Below, piece after piece: positions 8,805 through 19,136 of a stretch of DNA of 21,496 nt. Every line of letters starts with the position of its first letter. Within the stretch, counting starts at the first letter, position 1. The notes beneath the pieces are model-generated. The model was given only the letters and a program-made list of their open reading frames with translations. It ran no database searches and was not told the origin of the DNA. The DNA is from Reticulitermes lucifugus (lineage: Eukaryota; Arthropoda; Insecta; Blattodea; Rhinotermitidae): contig JAKCWW010010542.1 in the NCBI GenBank assembly GCA_026260175.1, positions 1 through 21,496 of the forward strand, read 5' to 3'. A program made the translations under genes and the position numbers.

Positions 8805-9004
8805 GCCAGGGGCGAAGTCGGCCATGACATGTAGGCATTCACTTGCCAGGGGCGAAGTCGGCCGTGACATGTAAGCATTCACTTGCCAGGGGCGAAGTCG
8901 GCCGTGACATGTAGGCATTCACTTGCCAGGGGCGAAGTCGGCCGTGACAAGTAGGCATTCACTTGCCATGGGCGAAGTCGGCCGTGACATGTAGGCATTC
9001 ACTT
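8805..9004 (+). repeat. Five-unit tandem array, 40-bp unit
   Basis: Five units of exactly 40 bp start with GCCAGGGGCGAAGTCGGCC at 8805, 8845, 8885, 8925 and 8965, each followed by a GTGACATGTAGGCATTCACTT-like half. Units differ by single bases: GCCATGACATG in the first, TAAGC for TAGGC in the second, ACAAG for ACATG in the fourth and CCATG for CCAGG in the fifth. There are no spacers, so it is a minisatellite and not a CRISPR-like array. The 106-codon open frame on the minus strand (8598-8918) crosses part of it; 40 is not divisible by three, so the array cannot keep one reading frame. Confidence 0.95.
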
Positions 9005-9293
9005 GCCCCTTCAGATGCCTGTTTGACAAGTCTCTGTAAACAGCATGAGGGCACTACGTTGTGTCCTAATGGAAAGTCAGTCGCTGCTCATGATTAATGG
9101 GCTCGTCGTACTTTATTAAGTCGAATTATGTAAAAGACCGACTGGAATACAGAAATATGTAATTTTGCAAGTTACATTGTGTTTGAAACTTTTGTAAGTG
9201 GGAGGGGCCGCAGATTTGAATGTGTGAGAACAGTGTACTGTGGAGAGAACTGGTACTTAAGAGAGAGGAATTAATAATAGAATGGAGAAGTTA

Positions 9294-9339
9294 CTGGTTG
9301 AGGAACTTCAAGTAACCTGGTTGAGGAACTTCAAGTAAC
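9294..9339 (+). repeat. Perfect 23-bp tandem duplication
   Basis: A 23-base unit starting CTGGTTGAGGAACTTCAAGT occurs twice head-to-tail (9294-9316 and 9317-9339) without mismatch, so it is young. AACCAGTTATT shortly downstream (9350-9360) is complementary to AGTTACTGGTT at the left edge and could form a small hairpin across the duplication. Confidence 0.9.
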
Positions 9340-9360
9340 CTCTACACTTAACCAGTTATT

Positions 9361-10206
9361 ATCATCAATGGCCATAATATCCATATCACGGAGAATGTGA
9401 TGGGAGGGACGTGTAGCACGCACCAACGGAATGAGACATGCATACACAGTTCTGATTACTTGTGAAAATTGAGGGTCTTCATCGTAGATGAGAGGGTAAA
9501 TACCACAACATAACTTAGTAGTTGAGTGCGAAGTTGTGGAGTGGATTGAGCTCGTTCACACTATTGTGAACGTGATAATCAATATTCGGTGTTCACAAAG
9601 CAGTGAATTTCTTGACCAGCTGAGAAACGGGACCCTTTACTCTGAACTCAGCAATTTCGCCGTAAATTTCGGTTTCTTGTATGAGATTTGGGGTTCTCAT
9701 GGCGGTAATTATGAAGATTGATTTATCTGGGATGTAAACGCCGTGTATCTTGGACAGTTAGCCTATAATGTATAGTGTTTCGGAAGGAAGTTGGTACCTT
9801 GTTGCGAGATACACGGCGTCACGTTCAAGAATAAAGCACTCTTAATTGGATGTTGTATCAGGGTGGCAGCACCGGTTGTAAAGACGCCCACTACCAGTTT
9901 GGACGTTCGTGTCATCTATCTCCCAGGAAACGCAAGTGATGTAAGTCGAACTCGGGGTGTGGCGTCCCGTTACTCAGCATAGTGGGTAGGACGGTCATCA
10001 ACCTGTGACTGCTTGCCGCATATGGCTCGTAATCTGAATCTCGTAATGGGCCGTGCCATGGTTCACGAGTTTAGTTGCCGGCTTCTCACCCCGAAGCTCC
10101 GGGCTGAATCGTATATAAAGTCCCTCTGCGATTTGTGGTGGACAAAGTGGTACTGACATTGGTTTTTCTCTTAGTACTTCGGTTTCCCCGTCAACTATCG
10201 TTCCAC
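9361..10206. other. Unannotated stretch, possible decayed SINE head
   Basis: No gene is supported. A 61-codon frame at 9536-9721 has no recognised motif. At about 9969-10050 there is a weakly tRNA-like segment (TACTCAGCATAGTGGGTAGG, then GGCTCGTAATCTGAATC some 40 bases on) that could be a decayed pol III A-box/B-box pair. I cannot confirm it without a second copy. Confidence 0.35.
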
Positions 10207-10263
10207 TGTTGGTGGTAATGGTTTTGGTGGGTGCGATGATGGTGGTGATGACGATGTTGATGA
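10207..10263 (+). repeat. Imperfect GGT/GAT trinucleotide run
   Basis: Irregular GGTGGT, GATGAT and GGTGATGAC units are spread over about 55 bases just upstream of SINE copy B. The minus-strand frame through it (10191-10466) is His-rich for this reason and is not a gene. Confidence 0.7.
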
Positions 10264-10290
10264 AATATTTGAATTAAATTCCATTTCCTC

Positions 10291-10523
10291 AATCGAATCC
10301 CGGTGGGTGCGAGATTTTTTGCACCCGTCCAGACCGGCTGTGGGGCCCGCCCAGCCTTCTGTTTAGTGGGTACCGACTCTTTCCCCGGGGTAAAGCGGTC
10401 GGGGCGTGGCGTTGACGACCCACTCCCATCTAGCTCTGAGGTTAAAGAAAGAGTAGAGCTATACATCTACTCCCCCTCTGGGCCTTCATGGCCTCTTCTA
10501 CGCTGAACTTTACCTTTACCTTT
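10291..10523 (+). mobile_element. SINE copy B (plus strand)
   Basis: This begins at CAATCGAATCCCGGTGGGTG, which preserves most of the B box, and runs through CACCCGTCCAGACCGGC, GGGCCCGCCCAGCC, TACCGACTCTTTCCCCGGGG, TAAAGCGGTCGGGGCG, GCGTTGACGACCC and GGGCCTTCATGGCC. It ends in a (TTTACC) tail at about 10508-10520. It is the best-preserved body in the window. The upstream half of the tRNA-like head is missing, consistent with 5' truncation on insertion. Movement would have depended on a LINE in trans. Confidence 0.85.
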
Positions 10524-11268
10524 CTTGGATGTGGTTGGTGTGCCCTCCATTATCGACAATGCATGGGGCATCTGCCCCTCTTGCCCTACCCCCGCAGTGC
10601 TGGGGGCGTTGTAAGAAATTTCTCCTATCAAACTTTATATTTACTTTTCGTGAAGAACTGTTCCTGTGGGCTAGTATTCCCTTACCACGTTGCACGTTGC
10701 TGTTAGGCAAAATGTTACAGAAACAGGTTGTGACACTCGGTTGTTTGTGCGCATGACTTTTTTTTGTACGTTGCATCAAAGAAAGTTGTGGACATACATG
10801 TAGGTAGACACACAAAGGGCACTGTTACGCCTTGCACAAAGAACACTGAAACATCAATACAGCATTACCAAAGTACAAGAGTGTAAACGCCACAATGTAT
10901 CACAAGCAGGTGTTGTAACGAACTACATAAAATACCGATATCATTGGTCCTTTTTCACTGTAACAAAGTTCATTTTGTATGTGGCAGGCACAAAATAAAG
11001 ACTGTATCGTAAGTTAGTGGTATACATTCCAGTGTGTTAAAAGATCAAGATCTGAAGATTAAGAATTTGACGTCAGTTGAAATTCATTGCTAGAACCAGT
11101 GCAGGGTTTTACGATTTTTTTGTTTCCGGAGCTGAAGTAAGGATAACTCCGTAAATTAATCTGAATACTGTTTACCTCGCACAAAGCGCACCCCGTCCGC
11201 AGTATAAAAATGAGCCGATTGTTACTGTTCTCGGAAATAACCATCGTTACATCGGTTTCTCTACTCTG
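10524..11268. other. Unannotated stretch
   Basis: No gene or repeat I can name. Overlapping open frames around 10488-10815 on both strands are 67-99 codons long, with no motif. Nothing else is visible. Confidence 0.45.
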
Positions 11269-11466
11269 AAAGCGTCTAGACCGGCTCCGGCGCCCACCTA
11301 GCGGGTTCGCGTTTGTGGGGGTAAAGCGGTGGGGGCGTGAAACTGACCACTCACCTCTGTCTAGTGCCAACCTAAGCAGTGTGTGCCAGCTATACCTGTG
11401 CTTCCCCCATATGCCTTTATGGCTTACATAGGGGCAACTTTACCTTTTACCTTTACCTTAACCTTA
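11269..11466 (+). mobile_element. SINE copy C (5'-truncated, plus strand)
   Basis: It starts within the body at GCGTCTAGACCGGCTCCGG and continues with GCGCCCACCTAGCGGG, GTAAAGCGGTGGGGGCGTG, AACTGACCACTCACC, TAGTGCC and ATGCCTTTATGGCTTACATA. It ends in the family tail TTTACCTTTTACCTTTACC near 11441-11459. The head is absent. It is more diverged than copy B. The 103-codon minus-strand frame at 11059-11370 partly overlaps it and is not a gene. Confidence 0.8.
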
Positions 11467-11689
11467 CATACAAAAAATGCAGTCTTTGAACGTGAAATCA
11501 CGTGGTACACATAGTAGCCTCTTAGCTTTGAAAGGCTAATCGTCATATTCATAAAACATCGGCAGAAATAAAGTAAGACCAAATTAAAGTCAGTCACTTT
11601 GCCAGAATGGGAAATAGTGAAGCGCTGGATAACTAAATTAGCTTCAGAAGTTTTAATAACGCGATAGACCATTCTGAACTGTGGCAGAG

Positions 11690-11900
11690 CCCCGATGGAG
11701 AAGCTAATAATCGCTCAGCTAGTTATGAAACACCTTCCCTTTATGCAAATTCGGGATTCATTACCGTGTTCACAAAAGCTCTCTAATGACCCCTGTTCTG
11801 AATCCGAAGTATCCAGTCCCCATACCTCCGCATATCGTGGCATGAGATTGTCCTTCCGGAGTAGGATGACATCCTCCTACTTCTATACGTATGAGGCTAA
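11690..11900 (+). repeat. Dispersed repeat LLEKL-type, copy a
   Basis: This is homologous to the start of 17000-17395: GAGAAGCTAATAATC here against GAGAAGCTAGTAGTT there, then TTCATTACCGTGTTC against TTCATTACCATGTTC. One plus-strand frame (11695-11922) reads EKLIIAQLV and RDSLPCSQ, which recalls a translated motif (LLEKL..AQLVKK.PAFYGTRRFIT) seen in many predicted insect proteins that derive from a dispersed repeat. After about 11770 similarity to copy b is weak. I regard it as a repeat fossil, not a gene; the parent element class is not clear to me. Confidence 0.55.
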
Positions 11901-11951
11901 CGAACATGTTAGTGTCCAGTAAATGTGTCCAGCGCTATCTTCGTCCATATA

Positions 11952-12118
11952 CAGTCGAACTCTGTTACAACGTCATGAAGGGGAGTGAGTATTTTGTGTT
12001 GTTATAACCGAGGAGTATAATGTTGCGGTTAACAGTGAGGAATTACTTGGTACGACAGAATGTGACGCTATAGGCGAGGTATCTTATAAAACGATATCGT
12101 TATAACCGGATTCAACTG
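11952..12118. mobile_element. MITE with Tigger/pogo-like terminal inverted repeats
   Basis: The left end CAGTCGAACTCTGTTACAAC (11952-11971) matches the reverse complement of the right end, CAGTTGAATCCGGTTATAAC (12118-12099), at 16 of 20 positions. CAGT(T/C)GAA... with ...GTTATAACGA is the terminal pattern of Tigger/pogo-type Tc1-mariner elements. The left end abuts TA (11950-11951), the expected target; on the right TG is found, so the target duplication is not perfect. Length is 167 bp with no coding capacity, which fits a miniature non-autonomous element. Internal GTTATAACC and GCGGTTAACA segments echo the ends. Confidence 0.75.
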
Positions 12119-13943
12119 TGGTTTCTGTTTGGTTACTGATTTCTTGTTACAGCATTCACACGTGTGTTCAGACATACATTCCCCATGTATGTTTGTTGAT
12201 GTATATAATGTCGCTTTGTTAACTGCATAGGTTAGGCCCTTTATAATGTGGGGTGGTGGAGAAAATGTAGGATGTAGCAGCTGTGACCTTTCAGATGGTT
12301 CTAGCTCAGCATTTAGCTAGTTGGGTTCAGTAAAACCGGAAAACTCCTGGTACTATTTTTTGTAGATGTAATTGCATTGTAACCAATAACCTAATTTAAA
12401 TTGCATGAAGTCTCCCGGCAAACCCCCTGTGATCCAGTAATAGAACTCGGGGGAGTCCCAAATGCGAAGGAAGAGTACCGAGGCCTAGCAATTTAACGTA
12501 TGTATCCGGCACCAAGTATGAGACCAAAAATTGAGATCTGATATGAAGACGAAATTGTGGGCAGGATTTCAGCCTATACCGCATCATAAAGCTGGGTATT
12601 TTTGAGTTGATTGATATGTCAGCTAGCTGATTTGCGGACAGAACCTGTAGGATTAGGGTAATGTGAAACTGGTGGCTGTTGTTAAGTGTAACAGCCATGG
12701 AGCCGTAGTCATTGCCTACACTGCAGACAGCCCACTAGGTTTATATTGCATAGTATAAACGTACTTTACAGTGTCCATATAGAGATTTCAGAATAACTGC
12801 TAGCAAGCGTTGCGTAGTATTGTACTGCCATTAGGCACTCCTCCAAGCAAATTCTCATGCAGATGGAGTAGACCGCGTGAAACCGAAAGCTCAACCCAGA
12901 CACGATAACGTAGCTTGTAGGTTTATCGCCATATAAATTTAATAGATATCTGCGAGTTATATAGTAACAATATTGTTGCAAGATACTCACTTAATGCTAC
13001 AATACTGCTGATAGAATGTTTGTCACGTAGACAAACAGTTGTGCAAATTAAACTTCACACGCTGTTCTGGACTGGAAACGGAATTACAGATCACTATCTG
13101 TGGAATATTCAGTTCCATTGTGTACGTTAGGAATTTAGTTATGGGTATGTGTTATGTTATTCTGAAGAAATAATGTATTCATGTTATCCGGATGCAGCAG
13201 CCGTAGATGGCAGACCATAGTAAATATTACCATTTTGAATTTACAGAAATGGCAAACTGCATCCAGCAGCTGGAAACAAAAAACTCGGCTCCAGTGCGAA
13301 CTACTGAAACGTATCCGTAGTCTGTAATACAGGACTCCGCACATGACAGAAAAATCGCAATATTAGTAGCAAATGCCTTTCCATCCTTTCATAGTTGCTT
13401 AACGGATTTAGCTGATTTTTTTGTTATGAAACGACAACATTAAATTTCGTTGTGCGAGTTTAATTTTGGTTTGTGTGTGTAACGTATAACCCTTAACTTT
13501 ACGGTGTATAAATTAAAATCTAACCATATAGATTTTCTGACGACGGGTACATCGTACAAATACTTTGTATGTGGCACAGACTATAGTGTAGGTTTAGATC
13601 TTACTAAAATCTTAACTGTCAAATAAAATATTTTTCCATGCCGTTATTAACAAAATGAAAGTAAATTTTTGGATGTGCAGTGCAGTTAGATTAGCCACAT
13701 ACATTTGTCGCCGCTGCACGCTCCATTGATTATCAGACAAGATTATGTAAACGCGCAGATGGCGCGTTTCGAGCATTATGTATTCTCAACTGGAATACAG
13801 CTTTACTATCCCAATATATTTAAAAAAACGCTTTGGTTTGTCATTGCTCATAGCGTGGATCCAAGTGAACGGAAGCTCGGCCGACTCGCGCATGCGCACA
13901 GCACATTCTCTGTGATGCCGTTTTACTTCACGCTGGGGTACAT
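12119..13943. other. Unannotated stretch
   Basis: This is one of the longest featureless stretches in the window. The best frame is 12396-12698 on the minus strand (100 codons), with no motif. Other frames at 12766-12990 and 13135-13344 are 70-75 codons and also featureless. I saw no inverted or tandem repeat. It could hold unique host intergenic or intronic DNA. Confidence 0.45.
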
Positions 13944-13967
13944 TATATATATATATATATATATATA
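13944..13967. repeat. (TA)12 microsatellite
   Basis: Twenty-four bases of perfect TA alternation, followed by CATACACGTATATGC. It lies inside a 131-codon frame (13705-14100), where it produces an Ile-Tyr string; this argues against that frame being a gene. Confidence 0.95.
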
Positions 13968-14741
13968 CATACACGTATATGCATTTAGAGTATGGCGCGG
14001 TGTAGGCCGTAACTGTTGTGTACCAATGAAGCCTTACCGAACATTCCATCACAGAAATGTTAATGATACAGCCGTGTTATGTAATTGGATAAGTGTATAA
14101 ACGTATTAAAATGACGTTGTTTTCTTTCCATTCCATTTTTATGACAAATAAGTGTATTGGCGTTATTTGCCACACCGTCATTTTGCCGGATAAACACGCC
14201 CTTTTTTGAATAATGTAGAACAAGCTGAAACACCAAGTCGCTTCTAAACTGATACCTCATAGCCACTGATGTATCAGTTCCCACCATACCTCAGATGAGC
14301 AATATGACACTCCCCAGCGTCCATCGCACTTTACATCCGCCCGTATAGAACTTGGGCGTCGTATTCGAGTTGCTGCAAACTCGACCGGTAAGGTAATCAT
14401 ACAATTTGTTAAGGACGTGACGTGATGAATTGAAGAATCCGTAGCCAGAGCAACAAATTACTGTATATAGACGTGGGTTGCCATCTTTTCATCGCTCCCC
14501 ATTCTGGCAAGAGTTGTTAAGTGTGCCTCTCCCCACCCCCCACTCCACCCCCTAGACGTTATGACTGAAGGGAGTAAGTCTCAGGGCCGGGATGTTTATG
14601 AGCAAATAATGACACGTTCTGGTATCAGGGCTGTACAAGCGGAATGTATTACCGATGACTTGACTGAAAGAATGCTTTTCTTGCAACTCTGATAGCATTT
14701 AAATGCCGTGCGTGCGTGCGTGCGAGTGACTGAAGGAAATG
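13968..14741. other. Unannotated stretch
   Basis: No gene or known repeat. A short C-rich run lies at about 14529-14552 and a CGTG/CGTGCG run at about 14708-14724. The frame at 14060-14287 (minus strand, 75 codons) has no motif. Confidence 0.45.
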
Positions 14742-15032
14742 GCATTTGAGCCGGGCTGCTGTAGTCGGTATAGTGACTAGACTACGGGCTGGACAGCCGA
14801 GGAATCGTGGCTCGATTCCTCGACAGTGACAAGGGATTTTCTCTTTAAAACGCCCAAGCCGACCCTGGGGCTCACCCAGCCTCCTGTTCATTTGGTGCCG
14901 TGGACTCTTTCCCCGGAGTAAGGCAGTTGAGGTGTGAAGCTGACCACCACCATCTGGTACCGAGATTAAGAATGACTGGACCAGTACTCCTTCATATGCC
15001 TTCATGGCGTGCATAGGGACACCTTTGCCTTT
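14742..15032 (+). mobile_element. SINE copy D with tRNA-like head (plus strand, near full length)
   Basis: This is the most complete SINE in the window. The head (about 14750-14835) includes a tRNA-like segment with the B-box match GGCTCGATTCC (14809-14819), preceded by CGGTATAGTGACTAGACTAC in the A-box region. The body carries AAGGGATTTTCTCTTT, GACCCTGGGGCTCACCCAGC, GGTGCCGTGGACTC, TTTCCCCGGAGTAAGGC and ATGCCTTCATGGCGTGCATA. It ends in a short CACCTTTGCCTTTG tail. The element would have been transcribed by pol III from the internal promoter and mobilised by a LINE. It is a retroposon, not a functional tRNA: the acceptor stem does not close. The 121-codon minus-strand frame at 14649-15014 is antisense to the SINE and not a gene. 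Confidence 0.85.
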
Positions 15033-16584
15033 GTTCTCAACGTGTAGTTGCCAAGTGTGGCGCCATAAAGACCCGTGAAGAGTATCGGTAAACCTCAGGC
15101 ATTCATGCCGTCAGCACTAGATGGCCATTACTTCGTCGATGACCATTAACACGTGTATGATTGAAAGTAGTGAGGACTGTGAACAAACAGAGGCATACAC
15201 ATACACTGGGCGGTGCCAGACATTTCGCTAGTTCATAGTTTAGTGTGCCCCTTGAAATTATACAGACGTCTTGTTCTGGTCACGATTAGAACTCGTATTG
15301 CTGTTTTTTTTAATAGTTTTCATCACTCTTCCAAAGCCGAGATATTGAAACATAACACATCGCTTTCAGTATAAATGGCCAAACATGAAGTAACAAGATT
15401 GAAAATATTGTACTTTGTGACTACTACACAGAATTTACGAAGGCTTGTTTTTACGTTTAGAATATACTGTATTACGGCACGCGTGTGGATGTAATTGCAC
15501 TTACGCCCATAAGAAAAGTATGGCCTTACGTACGCCGATTTTTTAAACAGAACTGACAGATGCTAAAAAGCATTCTCTGCACATCTGTTGTACCGTACCG
15601 AATTTTACAGGAATTTGATGATAAATGTGGAAAATACGGATAGAATTGGTCTATTTTTACTTAGTAAAAAAACGCCTAAACTGATCGGATGCGCCCGTAT
15701 GGTTGGTATTACAAAGTGGCGTTTGGTGTACTCGGTATGTGTATTATGTTAGTCGGGCAATAGCTGGATGGCTGGAGACCGTTGCAATTTGGACGACGCT
15801 GTCGATGGCGCCTTATTCTTATTATTGATTTCACAAAACAGTAATTTTTTTCTGTAAATATTTTACGACGTATGTTTTTCGAATGTTTACAACTTTTATT
15901 CGTTTTTTTATGTATTGTGAGATAATTCCAAAATTGTACTTCGACCCGAAAGTAATGACGCGCTTGATGTGGGGGCGAATGAAATACATGGACAGACAGT
16001 ACGTTCACTAGTAGACGTGCGGTGTATCGAGTGACATATATAACTGTCAAAACATCTGTAGTCATTGCCACTTACAGTGAACTACAGCAGTTGAAACTTG
16101 TGCGTGGTAGTGCTCGTTTATAATGCAGGCCTGTATGAAGTTGTACGAAAGTCTGTCACAGAAGTCAGAAAATGTACCTGACAGTTGAGTTGCGTCCGTA
16201 CGTAAACTGAAATTTTAAAACGAATTGTGGTAAGTTAAACGTACACGTGGAAACACTCGCGTGATGGGAAAGTCGTTTTTAAGTTTTATGTAAGAATGAG
16301 ATTAAAAATCCAAAATGGCTGACAACGTTTATTGTATTGTATTGTTCCAGGGCTGCTGTACCGAGTTTAATTGAAATTGGTCACATAGTTTGGAAATTGG
16401 CTTGAAAAAACTAATAGGTTATTTTAGAATGATATATTTTGGAACGCGCCTGAAAACGTAGGTTATATAAATTGATTATATTCAGTCAGAATATTCACTA
16501 GTCATATTACTAAAGGCAAGTGGTGTTCTCATACGAGTTCAGTACTGTCCGTGATTTCAGGCTTCCGTCGCTGTGTAAATGAGA
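15033..16584. other. Unannotated stretch
   Basis: No gene is supported. The 120-codon minus-strand frame at 15709-16071 is the longest here; it is Lys/Arg/Ile-rich as expected from AT-rich DNA and has no domain I recognise. Several T-homopolymers are present. No repeat or inverted structure stands out. Confidence 0.45.
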
Positions 16585-16750
16585 TCTTCGCTCTTCGGGG
16601 ATGTTACGCAGCATATATTGGTAGTTACCGACGTTTCGAGAGAACATGGGTCCCATCTTCAAGGGCCAAGCTTGACCATTGAAGATGGGACCGATAGGCT
16701 GTTGCGAAACTTCGGTAACTACGCTGAATAACACCCCAGAAGAGCGAAGA
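16585..16750. mobile_element. Palindromic foldback element F4
   Basis: The arms at 16585-16666 and 16676-16750 are inverted repeats with a loop of only about ten bases. Outer ends TCTTCGCTCTTC and GAAGAGCGAAGA are perfectly complementary. Further in, GTAGTTACCGACGTTTCG pairs with CGAAACTTCGGTAACTAC, and GGTCCCATCTTCAA pairs with TTGAAGATGGGACC. The left arm has about 10 extra bases (GCAGCATATATTG region). Each arm read outward carries TTGAAGATGGGACC followed by CGAAAC and GGTAACTAC, an order that recalls the motif in F1-F3 but without a clear stem II. The 103-codon minus-strand frame at 16510-16821 runs through both arms; similar translated strings are common in predicted insect proteins and are repeat-derived. 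Confidence 0.8.
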
Positions 16751-16999
16751 TACCAGTTGAATACTTTTTTATGGGAAGTGACGTGTATTTTGGAGATGTG
16801 TACGAACGAAACGTGGTGCATTTATGATTGGGTTATTCTGCCTTGATATGGAAGCAGCGGGTTTCTACGAAACGTCTGTGTAGCTACTATACTACACGCA
16901 TCGCGTGTCAGAAGACAATAGCGTTCAGTCGCCGCTCTGAGAATCTCATATATCACACTCTTTTATGACTAAATGAACTCCATGGAGGAGAGACCTTTT

Positions 17000-17395
17000 G
17001 AGAAGCTAGTAGTTCAAATAGCCAGAATATTCCCCGCATTTTATGGAAGCAGAAGTTTCATTACCATGTTCTCAAGAGGTGGCCACTTGCCCGTATCCTG
17101 ATCGGACGAATCCTGTCCACCCTGTCCCATATCGCCTCTTGATGATCCATTTTAATAATCGTTTTGTCTTCTCGTCTATTCCAAGGTCTGCCTAATGGTT
17201 ACGTCCTTCAGGTTCTTGAGATTCTTCCATCAAGTTCCCCTATCCATTTTTCTCCCCAGTACATGCCACAATTCCTGCCCATTCAGCCTCTGGTGTGACC
17301 ACTCGAATAATATTTAGTTAGCAGTACAGATCATGAAGCCCCTCATTATGCAGGTCACACTTATAGCAAATTAATATTTCCTTCTGATGTAACGA
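17000..17395 (+). repeat. Dispersed repeat LLEKL-type, copy b (longer)
   Basis: One plus-strand frame, interrupted by several stops, reads FEKLVVQIARIFPAFYGSRS, then FITMFSRGGHLPVS, DESCPPCPISPL, VTSFRFLRFFHQVPLSIFLP and WCDHSNNI. The order and wording recall a translated repeat (EKLTVTQLVKKFPAFYGTRR...HPISLL...SLRFPH...ATCPAH...DHPNNI) that I remember from many predicted proteins of insects and other animals and that derives from an abundant dispersed element. Copy a at 11690-11900 matches its first 100 bases. The multiple stops show that it is not under coding selection here. Whether the parent is a LINE 3' region or something else is not clear to me. Confidence 0.6.
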
Positions 17396-19136
17396 ATTAG
17401 GTAGTGAAACACTGGCAAGGTTACGATGCTCGTTGAAGCAGAAAAGAGGCCTTATTGCAATATTTATTTCCCTTACAAGGCCCCTAATATACTTGTATGT
17501 AAGAAACTTTTCACACGACGTATACTTAACACACAGGTTTTGCCCAAGTATATTATGCAGTTGAATCCATTTTCATCAAAGGCAGTGAAGTCCAGAGTCA
17601 TAGCAACAATTGACGCCTCGAATATTCCTTTCGTGCTAAAAACAGAGACAACGTTGACGTTTAGGAGGATAGGGGTGGAGAAAGGAACACGTTAATGTAT
17701 GCCCCTTTGACGTAGGCGACAAAGGACTTGCCGGTTTTCTTGAGAACAACTTTTGTACACGTTCCGCCGAGCATTATCGTAAGTTTCTGTACTGGAAGCC
17801 CGACAAGCGATGGCATTTAGCCAGTATTTAATTATTAAGATTATTTTTTCATGGTGACGAATACGATTTATTTACGTCTCGGATGTAGCAGGAGAGCAGC
17901 GCTAACATTTTCAGATCGAACACTCGAGTTCATTTTATATCATGATGGACAGATAAGAATGTGTGTTTTTTTCAGAGCTAAACTGTGTCATTTTTTGCAA
18001 GAAGTTGCAATGAGGTGACTTACCTGTACCGTGCCAGATACAATGTCGTTGGCTTTGTGAAATTCTCAGTCTTTCTAGCGCCTTACATTCTGCGTATCTC
18101 CACGGCCATACAAATTCCACATTGTTCAGTGTCTCTGCAGGAATACCAGTGTTGAAATGACTGGAAAAGACATTAGAAAATGACGAGGAGTCGTAGGAAT
18201 TGAAGAACAGTAGGAAATATGGAATAGAACGTAAAATGATAAGAATTAATTACATTTAGCCGTGGATTCGCATTTTTATGGAAATCCAAATATTCTCTTC
18301 CGCGTACATGAACCCTGGGAAGAATATTTATTCGTTTATCAGCCTAACGTGTGTCTACACCAGAAACACAAGACGGATGATAAAAATTTGAGCGTTGGTA
18401 GCCCAACACTTTTCGTCACCCCTTAATGTTTTCCCATTAACTGTGCGCTATGGAACAAACTTCCAGATCTTTAAAGTTTCCCAGCAGAGCTGCACCCTTT
18501 CCAGGCACTTACATGCTATCGGAATGCTGGATAGCTATATATAACCATGTAATTTGTAGTCCGTTGGAGTTTCAGTCGTTGGACTTGGGAGCCCAACTGG
18601 TTCCGAGAATTTTTGAAAGGTGACGGAAGTTGCATCTCGGGGTCATCTTTACTGTCGTGCACAGAACGACAGCCTTCTGTCGGACGGACCGTCTTCAGGG
18701 AATTAACGTCATTAGTGGCCATTATTCGAGGCCATTGGATCATTATTTACTATTATGTCTCTCCCTCGGGGCCTATCTGCGTGGAGCAGAAGTCAAGAGG
18801 GATGTTATTAGAGTGTGATTTGTGCAGGGCGAAACAGCCACCCACAGCTATGTGGTAGAGGTACTGATAAATACTTCTATTTTGTAAGGAAGTACTGTGC
18901 CCCGTATCCGCTTCCACTGTAATCATGAAGCATTTCCGAAAGCATTTGTGGTGTCGGGTGTGTTGAGTTACGTGATAAATTATCTGAAGTCTGATGTATA
19001 TTTAACCCTTTAAGAGGCGGCGGTGATCTGAATAATATATAAAAGCCTTTGTCTTACTTTACAGAGAAAGCATTACACATATGTTACGAAGTTAATTCAG
19101 CAAATGGTGATCAGGAAAGTTAATTCTTCTTCTTCA
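17396..19136. other. Unannotated stretch
   Basis: No gene is supported. The best frame is 17426-17695 on the plus strand (89 codons), with no recognised domain. Frames at 17935-18120, 18516-18743 and 18613-18858 are short and overlap each other on opposite strands. I saw no repeat family. It may contain unique host sequence. Confidence 0.45.

Noticed and set aside
8598..8918. 106-codon minus-strand open frame through the 40-bp array
   Set aside because: The unit length of 40 is not a multiple of three, so the frame is an accident of part of the array. There is no domain and no conserved start.
8805..9004. Possible CRISPR-like array
   Set aside because: Units are directly adjacent with no variable spacers, and the DNA context is animal.
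13705..14100. 131-codon plus-strand open frame
   Set aside because: It spans a (TA)12 microsatellite that is translated as an Ile-Tyr string, and shows no homology I recognise.
14750..14835. Functional tRNA gene at the SINE D head
   Set aside because: The A-box and B-box regions are present, but no acceptor stem closes and a SINE body with its tail follows directly.
15709..16071. 120-codon minus-strand open frame
   Set aside because: Its composition is as expected for AT-rich random sequence, with no domain and no neighbouring exon signals.
16510..16821. 103-codon minus-strand open frame resembling common predicted insect proteins
   Set aside because: It reads through both arms of palindrome F4, so the resemblance is due to the repeat, not to a host gene.
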